Assembly: GCA_963765105.1 (NCBI GenBank)
Contig: CAVXUW010000003.1
Span: forward strand, 82,608 to 146,607
From: CALMEC01 sp963765105
GTDB lineage: Bacteria > Actinomycetota > Thermoleophilia > Miltoncostaeales > Miltoncostaeaceae
Length of the DNA stretch: 64,000 bases
Direction: 5' to 3'
The position numbers were made by a program, and so were the translations under genes. Under the pieces are notes generated by a model, which worked only from the letters and a program-made list of their open reading frames with translations, searched no databases and had not been told where the DNA came from. This document shows, piece by piece, positions 63,343 to 64,000 of this stretch; the stretch's first letter is position 1; each line of letters opens with the position of its first letter.

Positions 63343-64000
63343 GTGCCCACGAACCTTCCTCCACTGAACCCCCGACCCAACCGCCCCGAGGGTGGGCTGC
63401 CAAAGCTGCAGCCCCGCCCCGAGGCCACCCGCGAGCTTCCCCGCATCGAACCGCGTCCGGCGCCGCGACAGACGCCGTCCGATGCGCTCCGTCCCCACCT
63501 GACGACCCCAGAAACCGCGGCGCGAGTGGCGCCCTCACGAGGTCCTCGCCGGCATCTCGTCGCGGCCGGAGCGCTCATCGCCCTCGGCAGCGCCGCGGTC
63601 GGCGGTGTCTCCGCCCGCATCTTTGATGACAAGTCTGCCCCGGTCGAGATCCAAAGCTCCCGACCGAACCTGCCGTCGGGTGGCCCTGGGGGCACACCGG
63701 AGCCGGCGCTCGAAGATGCCGTCGCCGTCGCCAAGCCGTCCGTCGTCGAGGTGCGTTCGGCAACCGAGCAGAGCCAGGGCAGCGGAGTGATCATCGAGCC
63801 GCAAGGTTTGATCGTCACCAACGAACACGTGGTCGGCAGCGCCCAGCGCGTGGAGATCATCACCTCGTCCGGCGAGAGCATCGGTGCCGATGTCGTCAGT
63901 GCCGACAAAGCAGTCGATCTCGCGATTCTGCGGCCGTCCTCATCCGCCGGCCCCGGTGTTCGGCTGGTTGATGATGTTGTCGGCCCCCCGCCAGTCGGTT
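63343..64000 (+). CDS. HtrA/DegP-like trypsin-family serine protease (partial, runs off the end)
   Basis: From GTG 63343 the frame stays open to the window end. A Pro/Arg-rich cytoplasmic N-terminus (about 65 residues) precedes a transmembrane anchor (about residues 72-90; HLVAAGALIALGSAAVGGV), then a linker and the start of a chymotrypsin-like domain: SGVIIEPQGLIVTNEHVVGS holds the catalytic His, and DKAVDLAILR the catalytic Asp. The catalytic Ser (GNSGG) and any PDZ domain would lie beyond 64000. The layout is that of actinobacterial membrane-anchored HtrA/PepD proteases. Confidence 0.85.
   Translation, partial: MPTNLPPLNPRPNRPEGGLPKLQPRPEATRELPRIEPRPAPRQTPSDALRPHLTTPETAARVAPSRGPRRHLVAAGALIALGSAAVGGVSARIFDDKSAPVEIQSSRPNLPSGGPGGTPEPALEDAVAVAKPSVVEVRSATEQSQGSGVIIEPQGLIVTNEHVVGSAQRVEIITSSGESIGADVVSADKAVDLAILRPSSSAGPGVRLVDDVVGPPPVG

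Noticed and set aside
1..64000. tRNA or rRNA genes
   Set aside because: No cloverleaf-like intergenic segment or rRNA-like sequence was recognised; a tRNA search program would settle this.

Overview
The window looks like chromosomal DNA of a GC-rich Gram-positive bacterium of the Actinomycetota. The clues are strong G/C third-position bias, many GTG starts, overlapping ATGA/GTGA start-stop junctions, PHO boxes built of 11-bp GTTCAC-type repeats, and frequent leaderless starts (a -10 of TAnnCT type 6-8 nt before the start codon). A Thermoleophilia/Solirubrobacterales-like source is my best guess, with low certainty. No rRNA, tRNA, CRISPR array, transposase or prophage capsid/terminase gene was seen.

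Layout. (1) 24-4523, minus: kdp potassium-pump operon (a 40-aa membrane ORF, kdpF, kdpA, kdpB, and a kdpC broken by a one-base frameshift). (2) 5125-6692: hexapeptide acetyltransferase and glycosyltransferase, then a gap with a REP-like inverted repeat. (3) 7212-11907: an exported PD40-propeller protein and an M6 metalloprotease ending in seven near-identical propeller repeats. (4) 12068-14503, minus: a methyltransferase and a split photolyase operon with DUF2256. (5) 14723-38690: a complete-looking extracellular-type contractile injection system (eCIS) locus. (6) 38774-41652: small exported or unknown proteins and a luciferase-like monooxygenase. (7) 41693-47768: PhoP/PhoR-type regulators and pstSCAB-phoU, with two PHO boxes. 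(8) 47978-52571: an ECF sigma factor fused to a zinc-finger/membrane tail, a response regulator, a hybrid GAF-PAS sensor kinase and a thioredoxin-like protein. (9) 52572-64000: housekeeping, cell-wall and DNA-repair genes (HD protein, DedA, L,D-transpeptidase, TPM protein, UbiE-type methyltransferase, thioredoxin, LytR_C protein, FeS-BCP photolyase, Nei glycosylase, a helicase with a likely frameshift, a histidine phosphatase and a truncated HtrA-like protease).

The centre of interest is the eCIS locus. AAA+ ATPase, terminal cap, sheath, two tube proteins, LysM hub, VgrG-type spike, gp25, baseplate J and tail protein I run in one direction as tightly overlapping genes. The same run continues into a zinc-ribbon/transmembrane/PASTA/PD40 protein, a fused FHA-PqqD-like-M50 protease and an M23 plus lytic-transglycosylase hydrolase. 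A Ser/Thr kinase with a transmembrane segment and an external propeller, a PAAR-like protein and a LuxR-type regulator close the locus, and another FHA protein opens it. No tail fibre is evident. I infer a membrane-associated contractile machine under threonine-phosphorylation control, resembling the PpkA/Fha logic of T6SS but built on an eCIS chassis, with peptidoglycan hydrolysis as its likely output.

Two single-base frame breaks (kdpC and the helicase), both in short G/C runs, could be real mutations or assembly errors and should be checked against reads.
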